64,000 nt of DNA from Auriscalpium vulgare. Lineage: Eukaryota > Basidiomycota > Agaricomycetes > Russulales > Auriscalpiaceae. The notes under the pieces were generated by a model. The model worked only from the letters and a program-made list of their open reading frames with translations. It made no database searches and was not told where the DNA came from. The position numbers and the translations under genes are program-made. Of this stretch, positions 1 through 11,658 are shown piece after piece. The stretch spans positions 62,001-126,000 of the forward strand of contig JAHBBC010000006.1 of assembly GCA_019915015.1 (NCBI GenBank), given 5' to 3'. Each line of letters opens with the position of its first letter. Positions within the stretch are counted from its first letter, which is position 1.

Positions 1-3000
1 TTGTCAGAGAGAGATCGGTAAGAGGGAGACAAGCCAGCTTACTTGTAAGAGCGACCGTAACTCTCGCCAATGAGAGAAGTCAGCTCATGGTCGATGAGGT
101 CCCGAGCCTTCGTGATGTGCGTGAGAGCCCTGGGGAACTGGTTCTGGTGAACAGACAGAATCGCTCGGTAGAAAGCCCGATCCTGAGAGTCTGATTTCAT
201 CGTGGCGATGTAGTCCTCCATCGAGTCCCAGTCGTTCAGCGACCACGCCGCCGCCGCCGCCATCGGCGCAATCTCGCGGCGGTCGTCATGGCTGGCGGTC
301 GACCAGTTCTCTTCGACCTGCGCGGCTAGTTGGTCCCACTCGCCCAACGCATGCAAGCACTTCATGCGGCCAATGGCGACCTCCGGTGAGTCGGGATCTT
401 CCTGTGCTTTCCGCTCGTACGTCTTGAGCGCCTCCTGCCACCGACCCAGCCGCTCGTACCACTCTTCGTGCTTGCTCACATCGTATTGCTCGCGGGCGAT
501 CAGCAGCGTACCCCAAGCAGCGTCGTGCTGCTGGAGGCGTGTATTGATATTGATGAGCGCCTCGATGATCGGGGCGGACATCTCGCCGAAGAACTCGAGT
601 TCCTTGTAGTGAAGCGCCTTCGCGTATGCGTGATACTTCAGCGCGTACTCGCCGAGGGTGCTATTCTCGATGGGAAGCCGCTGGTCCTCATGCTCCATGA
701 ACTCACAGAGGTTGAGCAGGCGGTGGATTAGATCTGGCGGCGCGGTTGATGACGTGATTGCGAATTCGATTGCGCGCACGAGGTCCTCCTGCAGTGGGAC
801 ACCATTGGCATTAGATAACCCATCGACCAGGCACGCGACAGAAAGCGTACCTGATACTGTTCGTACAGCTCACGCCAGCACGATATAAAGGCGGCATTGA
901 ATAGCTCCTTTGCGAGTGGAGAGTGAATGTCCACCAGGCCCATGCACGCACGCAGGGCATGCGACGGTGACTCCTTCATGAACTCCACCGAGAGCTTGTG
1001 CATCCACTCGGTCCAATCTTCCCGCGTTGAGACAATCGAAGTGTCCCAAGCTTGTTTGAGATGCTGCTGATTGACTGCCAATTTCGCTGCCTCCGCTGGA
1101 GCTGAAAACTCAGGCGCCTTGTTGCTCTCGCTTATGCTAAACAAGTCTTTGAGCGTGAAATCCGAGGCTGGGGACGATACACATACATCAACTCCAGTGC
1201 GCCCAATTCTTGTGGGAGGCGCTCTCCGTTGAGCAGTTTCGAGATGAGATTCTCGTACTTCGGGTGAGGAATGCGGTTGCGGAGAAACACCTAACGGAAA
1301 TTCAGCACAAATTGAAAGGCGTCTTCTAGAAACGAACCTTGTTGATCGTAGGCACGAATATTGCGAAATCCGATCCCAGCTGAATGACCAACGAGCACAG
1401 TGTGTCCAAAACGGCTATGCGGAGCTCGTTATTCGACGTGCCCAACACGCGCACCAATGGATGGATGATCCTCGATGCATGGTCCGAGAAGTTCACCCTC
1501 ACCGAGAGCCCGTCGATCGTGACGATCGCCCTCTTGCGCAGGGTCGTCGATGCCTCCGGCCGCTCGTAGGTCTTCACGATGATCGGGATGACTAAATGCA
1601 GGTACTCCTCGATGTTCGAGCCAAACGTGAGAAACGCGTCGAATACCTTGAGCTGTGTATTGGAGCGCTTCTCGCTGAGCTCGCCGTCAAATACTTTCAG
1701 CATGAGAGGGAGGATCGTGGGAAGGAATGGCCTGAACTCCGCGTCGAGCGCCTTGCCGAGCGCCTCGATAAGCGAAACAAGGGGGAGCTGGAGCGACGCG
1801 TTCTCCCAGAGCTCCGTGATGAGACCGGAAATTTCGAGCATGTGGTTGCGGATATACTGCTTGATGATGCCCACGAGGATGGCCAGCTGCTGCAAGTGGA
1901 ACTCCTGCAGCCGTGCGGGTGACCCGCGTGTCACAGCAGCAAACGCAGGTATAATCTGCAACGCGAAAAAGTTGAGACATGGAGAAAGATCAAACACAGG
2001 AACGCACCTGTGGCAAGAAAGTGACACATTTCAAACCCTGCGTTTTGAAAATCGACATGATAGCCTCGATGACGGTGTGATGATGGCTGATGAGCGATTG
2101 GTCCTTGAGGATGCCGAGGAGGGCGCTGATGACCACAGTTTGATAATAAGTGTCCGATGCAGAGGAGGTCGTATGCGTCAAATTCATTGCATTCGCAGAT
2201 GGGGTTGGAGACGATCTCGGTGCTGAGGCTTCATCTGGTTTCGCCTGCCAAAGAACATTGAGCACCTCCCGCAGATAGCAGAAGGACGGTATACCTTGCG
2301 CCTGTATGGGTCTAAAGCGCCGATGATCCCGAGGACCTTGATCACGTCCCTGCGCACCGCCTGGCTCTTCTCTGTCTTCAAGATCCGCGCCAGGATCGGG
2401 AGCAGTTGCGGGTAGTCCAGCAGGGGCTGAATCACGTAGCCTGTGCTCGAGCACACCTGCCCGAGTGTGCGCAGCGCGGCATCGCGCTTGCCGACGGACG
2501 AGTCCGACAGCTTCGCGATGACGATCTTCATTAGCTCGGGCACATGGGGCTCAACGTCCTCGCCACCGACGGCAGCCAGCTCGCCGAGGCACATGAGCAC
2601 GTTCGCGGCGACGACAGCGTTGGTGTCATTCGCTTTGAGGAGTAGAACACGTAGCATGGGTAGCGCGTATGGTTTGATTAGACGCTGCGTCGCGCTCACA
2701 AGCAGTGTCAGAAGGCGTGTGCACTCTTCGCGGCCCCGTCTAAGGCACCCTTCAGCAAGGGTGCTGCCGAGGAATGGAGTGCACTTACATGACGGTGGAA
2801 TACTCGAGCTCCGTGAGGAGTTGAATGAGCGCTTTCCTCAAGGATGGCATGACATATGCCGGATTGTGCATCGCTAGGCGTCCGATGAGCGCCACAGCCG
2901 TCTCGCGATTCTCAAACACCTCATCATTGAGCGCAATGAAGACTGAGCGAACGTTCTCCGCCTGCGCTAAGTGCTTGTCAAATTGTTCGTGCAGGTTGGA

Positions 3001-5191
3001 CAGCACAGCCTGCCGGATGCTCGGATCTGCATGCAGATATCAGCTCACTCCCTGAGTTAATGAACAAAGAAACCTACCTGGATCGGCTATGCCGATTGTG
3101 AGGAGCTTGTCGAGGACATCACTGATGATCTCAACGGAGTGGTTGCTTGCTTGATAGCTTATAGAGTCCCGCGCGAATACACTGCAACATGTCAGGGCTG
3201 CAGCACGGCGAACCTCTGCATGATCCTCTTCAAGATACTCCAGCGCGCAATTACGTACAAATTCGTTCAGGACATGGCCTGAGAGGTCTATCAGTGTTCA
3301 GCCGGACGTTTAGATGGTATATGGCACACCTGTAAAGTCGAAAGACCCGAGAGTGTTGAGAGCAAGAGTAATTAACTCAGGGCTCTTTGACGTGGACCCA
3401 CTCTGCAGATAAGGATCAAGATGACGGGCAAGCGCAGAGTGAAGAAGCGCGCTTACAGTCGATGTATTTATGTCTCTAGACACGTTATCCCGTACAAGAG
3501 GGGTCGGAGCGCCGAGAGCTCTGTATGGCTGCCCACTGAGAATGACAGACAGAAGCTCGAGCAATCGGTCTTCATCACCCGCCAGTGTCAGGACTAGCAC
3601 GAACTGAACGCAATACGGGGACATTTACCTTGTATCGTCTTCAGCAATGGTGGAATATGCTGCGCAATGGCCGCCAAGGCTTGTGTGAGTGGCTCGCTCA
3701 AACCGCAAGCAAACATCAGGTCGAGCTGATCGTGCAGAAGTTTGGTTAAGTTTGGGCCAACAGCCGACGCCAACATTCCGACGCATTGAAACATGGGCTC
3801 CTCCGACGGCGCCTTCTTCCTGATGGGATATGAGTTGCTGCTGTTATAAAGGAGATGAAAACTCACCCTCTGTTCTGCAAGCCCAGCTTGATCTGCGCCA
3901 TGATCGAATCAAGGAAGGGTTTCATATCGCTACCGACGGCGGTGGCGACATGACCAATAGCAATGAATGCTATGCGACTCGTGAGTTGAATGAGTATGTT
4001 AAGATTACGCTAAATGCACTGACCAAATGACCGCTCGCTAGACTTGTCAAGGTGCATCAGGAGATGGCCCATGGCCTTGTGCAAGAAGTGTTCGGAGAAA
4101 GTCTGTGTGTCGTATACCGCAAGCGTCGGGATGAGAGTTATGACCATCTTCCGGACAAGGGCATCCTTAGATGCCCTGAACTTGAGTATCTGTTCGGCCG
4201 TCTCGATGAAGCTTTCCTTCATGTACTAATGTAAAACGGGACATGGACATGAGAAGGTGCTTGCTTAGCAAGCAACAGAACACGCGACTCACCATGCCTC
4301 CATGCAGAAGAAGTTCCCTGTACGTCAAAAGTGATCCGTGAATCACCTCGGGCTGCGACATCTTGATGCCTTGTTGCGCGTCCTTGAGAATCTTGTACAG
4401 ATGGTTGCTCGGAGCCTGCCTCTCGCGGGCAGAGATCATTTCGAGACACGCAGCAAGCAGCTCAGCAGCTCCCTCGCGCACAATCAGACGGACATCGCGT
4501 AGCGGGACTAGGATCTTGTCGAAAACGAGGTCGATGTGCGGGTAGAAATACGTAGCGCTGTTCCTGGCGAGCTCCTTGAGAATGAGCACTCCAGCGTAGC
4601 GGCCAGGCTCCTGCTTGTCGCCCTGTAAGAGCCCAATGGCTGCTGGGACTTCGAAGTCCATGAAACCTTCGCCAAACGCGGGGCCACCGATCTCGGCAAT
4701 CTGGCCGAGGGTCTTCGAGGCCGCGAGCATGACATTGATGTCGCTATTGGGGAGCAAAGCCTTGACGTAGTTGTACAAGCGAAAGAGGTTGTGTTTAGAC
4801 TCGACCGTCTCCTCGCGGTCCACGTCCAGGAGGTAGTCTATTTCAACACTCAGCAATGTGTCCGAGGTCGTAGATAACGGACACGCACCTATGGCCAGTA
4901 TCCCCCCAAGCTTCTCATGATTATTTGGACTGTGAACAAGATCAAAGAGTCGCTGGATGATGGAATCGTCCCAAAGCTTCGCCGCTGCGTCCGAGGACAT
5001 CGAGGCGACCCTCGTCGAGACCTGCAGCGGAGGAGACTACGTTATTCACAAGCACCCGGAACAAGAGTAATACTTGCATAACGACGAAGTTCCACCGCAG
5101 ACTGTAGCCGTGCTTCAGAACTCTTGCTCTTGAGGCCCTGGAATATGGCGTTGAGGGCCTCGGACTGCGTCGAAGTGAGCGTCGAGGACAT
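1..5191 (-). CDS. tor1: TOR serine/threonine kinase (phosphatidylinositol kinase-related), 5' part, truncated at left edge
   Basis: Target of rapamycin is the catalytic core of TORC1/TORC2, which couple nutrient supply to growth at vacuolar and plasma membranes. The start is ATG at 5191 ([17 protein letters not shown]). An N-terminal HEAT solenoid follows ([19 protein letters not shown], then [13 protein letters not shown] at about 4.9 kb, a standard TOR signature). HEAT segments with [17 protein letters not shown] lie near 1.5 kb, and FAT-domain sequence ([32 protein letters not shown]) fills the first 780 bases. FRB, kinase and FATC domains must lie beyond base 1. Many short introns interrupt it; the first (5022-5077) reads best as a GC-AG intron and another separates LAIG from DYLLDVD near 4.85 kb. 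Family identity is very secure. The exon map is only partly resolved, and tor1 versus tor2 cannot be decided from this piece. Confidence 0.95.
5022..5077 (-). other. GC-AG intron in TOR
   Basis: On the minus strand exon 1 ends ...CGT CGT TAT and the intron opens GCAAGT and closes CTGCAG. Joining there gives LRRY-VSTRVAS, the expected TOR sequence. The GT two bases further on breaks the frame. Length is 56 nt. Confidence 0.75.
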
Positions 5192-5888
5192 GATCCGAGG
5201 CAGGAATGGGAGAAGCGCCGGGCGAGTCAGACGCGGTTATCTACTGATGACGGCGGCGCTGGAAAGTTCGACCGGCGGCGTAGGCGAGTGTTGTGAGGAT
5301 AAGAAGATGTTGTGCAGAACGCAAGGAGCATGATGAAGAGGCTTGAGTCCAGCCTGGAGTCGGAGACGGGTTCGCAATCGACTGGCGTGAGTCGTGCGAA
5401 GGCTAGCGAAGTCACGTGCCGTCGCGACGAAACCACGACCGGCCCGGGCGTCCGGGGCAAAGACTCCCTTGCTAGTACCGCGCCAGGAGTCTCTGGCTGA
5501 AGAGCGCGGACTCGGCACATTATTGTCTCGAGACGTACACGATCCAACTCCAGCTCGCACGCTCGCTCCTTGTCTCGCTGTAGGCTACGTAGCGGCTCCG
5601 CCGAGATCTGCACCGGCGGCGCCGGCGGTTGGTGGACGACGGCGTGGGCGACTGGCTTGGGGCCGCGGGGCGCGACGACGGCGCGTTCTCCACGGGTGGC
5701 GACTGCGTTACAGAAAAGCGGTGTCCTTGAGGCCCGGCATGTTGCAGATGCTGCGCGCAGCGCACAGCTCTGAAGTGAATGTCGATATATACAGCCCCGG
5801 GCCCAGCATACAAAATAATGTTACAACGACTAAGTACTGTCTACACAAGGCCCGTAATGTAACACTCAATTCACAATTCACGCTCGCT
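5192..5888. other. Intergenic: TOR promoter / DUF6534 3' flank
   Basis: About 700 nt with no reading frame that resembles a protein. It must hold the TOR promoter and 5' UTR, and the 3' UTR of the DUF6534 gene. I see no TATA box at a convincing distance. Confidence 0.5.
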
Positions 5889-7859
5889 TCACACCGGCGA
5901 GAATGCAGTCACACCGAGCACGTTCTGGATTCCATCCGCGCCTCCCACTGTCTCGGCCACCTCTGAGTCGTTAGGCTTCTCCGAAAGCATAACGTTCAAG
6001 TTCTCTTGGCCCGAGCGCGAGGCCATTTCGTCGGACGACGATTCGACGGTGCGCGTGAAGTGAGGGAACTGGATGTTTGTATTGGTCGTGACGTTGGGAG
6101 CCTGGAGCTTCCCTTTGATGATAGTGCGCGAGTTCAGGCTGTTCGAGAAAGCGGTCAACGCGGGATGAAGGCCATGCAGTGGGCGGAGATACGCACATGG
6201 CCATGAAGGCGCATGAGTAAAGACGGACGAGGATGAAGTAGAAAGGCGCGTAGATCATGGTCCGGGGAGTCTTGATGAACTATAGGAGGCGGAAAGTCAG
6301 AAGCTACGGATCAATGTACATTGAGGAAACGCACAGAAACGAGACAGGCTATCGCGAAGGCGCTACAGATGTGGTTCAGCGACTGACTTCCTTTCCTCAT
6401 AGGAGGGCCTTACAGAGTGAGCGCCCCCGAGTTCACGACGTAGCGAACGAGCGTCATTATCGCATTGTTCGTGCTTCATATCGAGACCATCAGCATGGTC
6501 TCTTCCTGAGGTTGAATGGAAGGCTCACTTCTGTCTTCCCCCTCGACCCCTGAGAAGGTACCGCACCATTGATACCGTGATCAATAAATCGCATGTCACC
6601 TCGGAGGACAGCGCCGAGACAGACCAGGGCTTAATAGTGGCGGATGAGTGAGCAGGAAAACATATGAAGACGGTATACGATACCGACCATTTCAGATGGC
6701 CCTGCTGAGTAGTACTGCTGGGACTTGAAGCTATTCGTCCGAAATGAGATCTTAGAAATGCCGCTTGAGAGGTGGAACGTACCAGAGGGCCACATATCCT
6801 GAGGGGCACAGAGACAGATGTTAATTACGCTGATGATCGTGAAAGGTGGTACTCACTGATACCAAGACCTAACGGTGAGCGGAATTAGATGTCGGTGACC
6901 GTCGAAACTGAGGAACAAAAACTCACCGAGTTCCACAGCAGACAGTATCGCCTAATGGCCACGGGACGTCAGTCAATAAACAGTAATCCAGGAGCACATG
7001 GAACGCACGATCAGAGCAGGAACGTAAGGAGATCCATTGCTCACTAAGTATAAGAAAACGTCAAACGTTTCGCGACCAAAATGTTTTATGTTAGGATACT
7101 CACAGTGATACAGGCGATAGGCGTAGAAACTATCTATTCTGCGTCAGCTCTGATTGCGGGTTATGCACCAAGTAGAAAGTCGTACAGTTGGACAAGTTTT
7201 CCCATGATTACTATCAGAAAGCATCAGGGTAGGATCTCGTAGTACCTCATGCAAAGACACAGCTTACTTCCTATCAGTGTGTTCGACTGTGTAGGAGAGC
7301 GGTCCGTCAGGTAACTTCCCCCAGAGTTTTGACTAGTTCTTTACTTACGCTGAAACTCCTGCGTATTTTCCGAAATAGTGAGAGAGTGGTGTTTGATTTC
7401 AAAAATCATGGGCGTACCAAGGACCAATCAGGTCCGACGAATAGTCTCCAAAATTCGTAACAGCGGCATGATAGGTCCCGTGGATGATGAAAGCAAGATG
7501 CAGCGTGTCTAGGATCCTGCGTCATAGTCGTGTACTTCAGCAATGGCGCACGTGCTACCCAAGATCACGCCCAACTCACATCAAGACGGCCACCTCGATA
7601 TATGGTGCCTCAGTAGACGAGCCATCTCCGGGTGCCTGTTGACCGGGAACTCACGAAGGACTTCATGAAGCGACTGTCGCGCACACCATACTCGGTGTAG
7701 TACATGTAAATCTGCATCCAAGTGATCCCATAGATACTGAAAGGCCATGATCAGCCATTATAACCGTGCGAGCCGAGTGCATCAAACGTACACCGCCGAC
7801 AATACGACGCCAATGAACGCTGCGCCTAGAGTGTTATCCACGGGTATAAGAGCGGGCAT
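5889..7859 (-). CDS. DUF6534-type multi-pass membrane protein
   Basis: Fungal integral membrane protein of the DUF6534 family, expanded in Agaricomycetes; function unknown. Start ATG at 7859 gives MPALIPVDNTLGAAFIGV, the usual N-terminal helix (NTLGAxFIG). Exon 1 is 7859-7792 (donor GTACGT). Exon 2 is 7736-7655, reading IYGITWMQIYMYYTEYGVRD, which matches the family's first transmembrane segment and its Tyr-rich motif. Later exons include a DLLITVSMVRYLL helix (about 6.57 kb), TLVRYVVNSGALTL (about 6.44 kb) and the last helix APFYFILVRLYSCAFMAM (about 6.2 kb). The last joins to LNSRTIIKGKL and a hydrophilic Ser/Asn-rich cytosolic tail ending at TGA 5889-5891. The middle exons (6.8-7.6 kb) are short and not all resolved. 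An intact gene is likely but not proven. Confidence 0.8.
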
Positions 7860-8487
7860 AATGAAAGGGATCGGCAAAGCAGGGGCCACGAGTGTGGGGA
7901 GAGGTTCCGATCCATCTGCGGTTGCGTAGCCGAGAAGATATAGGCTGGACGGGCGCGCGAATTCATAGCCTCGGCCCCAGCCATTCTTGGGGTGCCGCCA
8001 GCAAGTACGATAGCGAGTCCACGGACACAGGTTCGAGCCTTCCAAGAATCCGATGCGGCGGTTGATGGGTGGCGCTAGCATTCTGGCGCACATGATGAGC
8101 ATCTCGATGGGAAGATAATGATACGAGACATACGCCTGTGATCCAGTGTGATGGGCGAAAGCTCGGGCTGTGGCGACGCACCGTATGTGACCCCTTGGGA
8201 GACGGTAAAGACGTGGATGCATCGCAGAGAGGTCGACTCAATGAAAGAGAAAGCGGGAAGTAAACCTACGCAATCGACGGCGGTCATGGTCCACACACTG
8301 GTGAATTGCTGGTAGAAGTCAAAAGTGCGAACCAAGCGCCTGGCGTTATCATGCCGGCAACCTACGTACAGATCAATACAGTATCGCTATCCAGTGCGGA
8401 TTTGTTCGCCCAAATGTTACGCCTTATGTCACGGTATTGGACCCACTTAGCAGTCTCCGCCGTCCCGTTAATCCGTTGCAGCAATGA
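7860..8487. other. Intergenic, no gene recognised
   Basis: Short minus-strand open frames exist (around 7.9-8.3 kb) but none shows a family resemblance or splices sensibly to the DUF6534 start. The part next to 7859 should hold that gene's promoter. Confidence 0.4.
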
Positions 8488-8970
8488 TTAATGTTCAGAT
8501 GGTTGTGGGTGCCGACCGCAGAAGGAGCCTAGGATGGCATACCTGAAAAAACGCTGCGCCTGTATGATTCGCTCGAAGAGCTGCATCTTGAGGGTCAGAA
8601 CTTCTGGGCGCATCAGCAACAGAGCGGAGCATCGCAGGACATCTGACGGCGCCTGCTCCCGCTCTAGTTCCTGGCCGGAGCAAACCTGTACTCGGTCATC
8701 TGTTGGTAGATGATGGCTGGGTTCTTCAACTTGCGTCACGCTGAGCAGCATGCCATGAGGCGCCGGCCACATCCTTGAAGAGATGACAGCTCCGAAGATG
8801 TCATCATGGGGGAAAAGGGTTGTGTTAAATGCCTCCAGGACAGGATGATGTATACATAAGAACGCGAAGAGGAAGCGCGTGTCCACGGCGCAATCGACGT
8901 GATACATGGGTCGGAAGATGAAGCAGAGCACCTTGGCCATGGCTCCTCAGCGGCGGACCCGCATTCCATA
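8488..8970 (-). pseudogene. Degenerate type-A F-box/LRR copy
   Basis: The minus strand carries VLCFIFRPMYHVDCAVDTRF, which aligns with the LRR region of F-box genes A (SLCFIFNPKMQ) and B (SLRFIFHPKCP). The bases just upstream (cggcggacccg near 8.95 kb) match the exon 2 start of gene A (near 9.89 kb). F-box exon 1 is missing and the remainder does not hold a family frame. I read it as a relic of the neighbouring duplicated family. It could instead be a very diverged exon of an unknown gene. Confidence 0.6.
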
Positions 8971-9197
8971 TCCCTCGGGATAACAAAGTGTGGGACATTT
9001 AAAAGTCTTTGAAGTGTCGACGTGTTTGAATCACGTAGGCGCTGTCGTCCTCGGCGAGGAAAAAGAAAACGGATCGTTTTCAGCGGGATGCCTGGGAAAT
9101 TGATCAGGGTGCTTCAGACAAAGACGAGGCAGACATCACGATCAGCTCACTCACTACGCCCACGCTAGACATACAACCCGCACATCGAGCTGGCATC

Positions 9198-10267
9198 CTA
9201 ACGTCCATGTCCGGAGCTTTCGGAAGTCTGTGCCAAGCTCGGAGGGGTCTCGTACTCCGTCGCATCCTGCGGATCCGCGTGTGTATGCCGCACCCAGCGC
9301 ACGCCTTCCGGCCCCTTGCCAACATCGACCCACTCCAGCATCTTATGCCTCCCCACGAAGTCGTCAAGACCCGTAGAGTTAAAACCAATGATCAGGTTTC
9401 GCGTGACCAGGTACTTGAGTTTGCGCAGATTGGCGTTCGGTAAAACCGTGGGTGTGACGCTGGGCCAGTGGTCGTTCTCCAACACCAACGACTGGACGTT
9501 TGCCAACCGCATGACCACCCACCGGTCGATGTCGAACTGCCAAAAATAATACAGGACATTCCGGGTAAAGCGTGAAGGGGCGGTTGCCATCTTCGCGACA
9601 CTGATGCGAACATGCGTGAGCGAGGGGAGGACCCTCTGAAATGCGGGCGAGCTGTAGACGTTGTCGTGATCAGGCGCGAGGTTGATCAGCGTCAGCGAAC
9701 GCAGACGCTCGGCTGCGTCGCCAACGGTGTCTAGCAGTGCCCACTGCAGTTTCAGGGGCTCGTATGTATTCCAGGCCTCGAACTCGGCTGGCAGGATATC
9801 TTGCATCTTCGGGTTGAAGATGAAGCAGAGCGACGTGAGCCCGGGCAGGCATGCTGCCAGCGTGAAAGCCTTGACGAGCGACTTCTCAACGGCGGACCCG
9901 TAGGGATCATCTACATTATGGCACAGAATGGTCGATAGAGGTGAGAATCGCGTCAGCTTGGATATTGATGCACCAGCTCACCCTGCACATCTTGAACAGC
10001 CGCATCCACGGCATTGTCATGCACAACCGTGGAGGCACTATCACGGTACACCACCTCCCGCACATAGCTCGCGAGGTCCGATTGAAGCAGGCTCGCCAGG
10101 CCGAGGGCGCTGTCCTGCCGATTTGTCGCGCCGACGGTGCGGAAGGCGCAAGGTGTCGCCATGGCGCAAAAAGCTCTATTGACTGCGCGGATGCTGAAAA
10201 GGTCATGGGGAGAAGAGACCTCGTTGACAATCAGGAGGAGGATGTCGTCGGGGATGAAGGCAGCCAT
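9198..10267 (-). CDS. F-box/LRR-like protein, type A (copy A)
   Basis: Likely substrate-recognition subunit of an SCF ubiquitin ligase. Two exons: 10267-9982 and 9910-9198, joined by a 71-nt phase-1 intron (donor GTGAGC, acceptor TAG). Exon 1 starts MAAFIPDDILLLIVNEVSS with an F-box-like helix pair (HDLFSIRAVNRAFCAMATP) and the family hallmark VGATNRQDSALGLASLLQSD. It ends in VREVVYRD. Exon 2 carries weak LRR sequence (SLTLINLAPDHDNVY, LRKLKYLVTRNLI) and the conserved C-terminal block VRWVRHTHADPQD. About 332 residues. It is tandem with copy B in the same orientation and keeps the same intron position and phase, so it is a paralogue by duplication. No disabling change was seen. Confidence 0.8.
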
Positions 10268-10483
10268 GGTGCGTGTAACGAATGAAATCGATGGACGTGA
10301 GGGGGGTCCGAGGGCAAATAAAGGTCAACATCGGCCCGGGACGCACCCGGGCCAGTGCCGCCTCGATCGTATTCCACGCCAGCAAAGAATGGAGCAGTAC
10401 AAAGGGTTGGGAAAATCAGTATGTATAGTTAGTTGAGGATCGTTGACAAAGATGCGGTGAGGGTGCCGAGAGAATCCTGGATT

Positions 10484-11519
10484 TTAGCCTTCCATGCCCG
10501 GGGGAAACTCATATTCCGACTTGTCCAGGGGATCCGCGTGCGTACGCCGCACCCAGCGCACCTTCTCCGTGCCCCGGAAGCCGTCAATCCACTCCAGCAT
10601 CCCATGACGCCGGACAAACTCCTCCAAATCGGCCTCACCGATCATCCTCACATTCCGCAAGGTCAAATACTTGAGCCGGGGCAGCGCAGCGCCATCCGCA
10701 ATCGACCTCACGATGATGAGATGATCGCTCGACATGAGCGACAGCGACATGACGTCCGCCGCGCTATTCAGAATAGATCGATTGATCGTGAACAGCCAGA
10801 ACATGAACCACGTTGCCGTACCAATGCCGCGCCGTGGCATCCCAGACGCCGTGCTGATGTGCAGATTCGTGAGAGAGGAAAGGGCCGTCTGGAATGTGGG
10901 CAACTCGTAAACCGCATGCGGCAGGGGCATGACGTTCGTGAGCGCCAGGGCCCGCAGATGAGGTGCCGCGCCGCCGATAGTGGCAAGCAGCGCGCGCTGC
11001 AGGTGCAGGGCCGTAGATGTGCTGCCGAACGCAAGGAAGGCGCTGCGGTCCTGCACGTGTTGCAAGGCGGCAGGGCACTTGGGATGGAAGATGAAGCGGA
11101 GGGATCTGAGCCAGGGCAGACTCGCTGCCAGCGTAAACGCCTCGACGAGTGGCTTCTCGACGGCGGGCCCATAGTCCGCATCCACGGTTTCGCGAGAGTC
11201 TGATGGAATAATATTGAGCCAGCTTGCACGAATCGCAGTTCTGCTGCGCACCTCTGTCCACCGGCAGCTCGTTTCCCTGCTCGTCCACGGCATCTTCACG
11301 GTACACCACCTCTCGCACGTAGTTCGCTAGGTCCGACTTGAGCAGGCTTACGAGGCCGAGGGCGTTGTCGCGCCGATTCGTGGCGCCCACTGTGCAGAAG
11401 GCGCGGGGCGTCGCTGCGGCACAAAAAGCTCTGCCAACGGCACGGAGGTTCCGGAGGTCATGGAGAGAGGAGACGTCGTTTACAATGATCAGGATGATTT
11501 CGGTCGGGAGAGATGGCAT
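10484..11519 (-). CDS. F-box/LRR-like protein, type A (copy B)
   Basis: Paralogue of copy A, likely an SCF adaptor. Exon 1 is 11519-11252 (MPSLPTEIILIIVNDVSS, then VGATNRRDNALGLVSLLKSD and VREVVYREDAVDEQGNE). Exon 2 is 11199-10484. A 52-nt phase-1 intron (GTGCGC...CATCAG) gives DRD at the joint. Exon 2 contains LRSLRFIFHPKCPAALQH, LRR-like LPRLKYLTLRNVRMIGEA and the hallmark VRWVRRTHADPLDKSEYEF. About 327 residues, uninterrupted. I chose ATG 11519 because MPxLPTEI is shared with the copy at 16677; an in-frame ATG three codons upstream is possible. It is divergent from gene C, with 139 bases between start codons. Confidence 0.82.
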
Positions 11520-11658
11520 GGTGTGCATGTGGTCAAACCGTGAGAAAACATTACCGAGGTTTTCAGGCGAAAAGCTAATGCCAAATCGGGGATGTGGGAA
11601 ACACCCCGCGCGGACTCCAGTCAGTCGGCTCTCTGCTCTCACTCTCACTCTGAACCCG
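11520..11658. promoter_or_regulatory. Shared bidirectional promoter of F-box genes B and C
   Basis: Only 139 nt separate the opposing start codons of gene B (minus, 11519) and gene C (plus, 11659), so promoters and 5' UTRs of both must overlap. No clear TATA box is visible in either direction. Confidence 0.6.
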
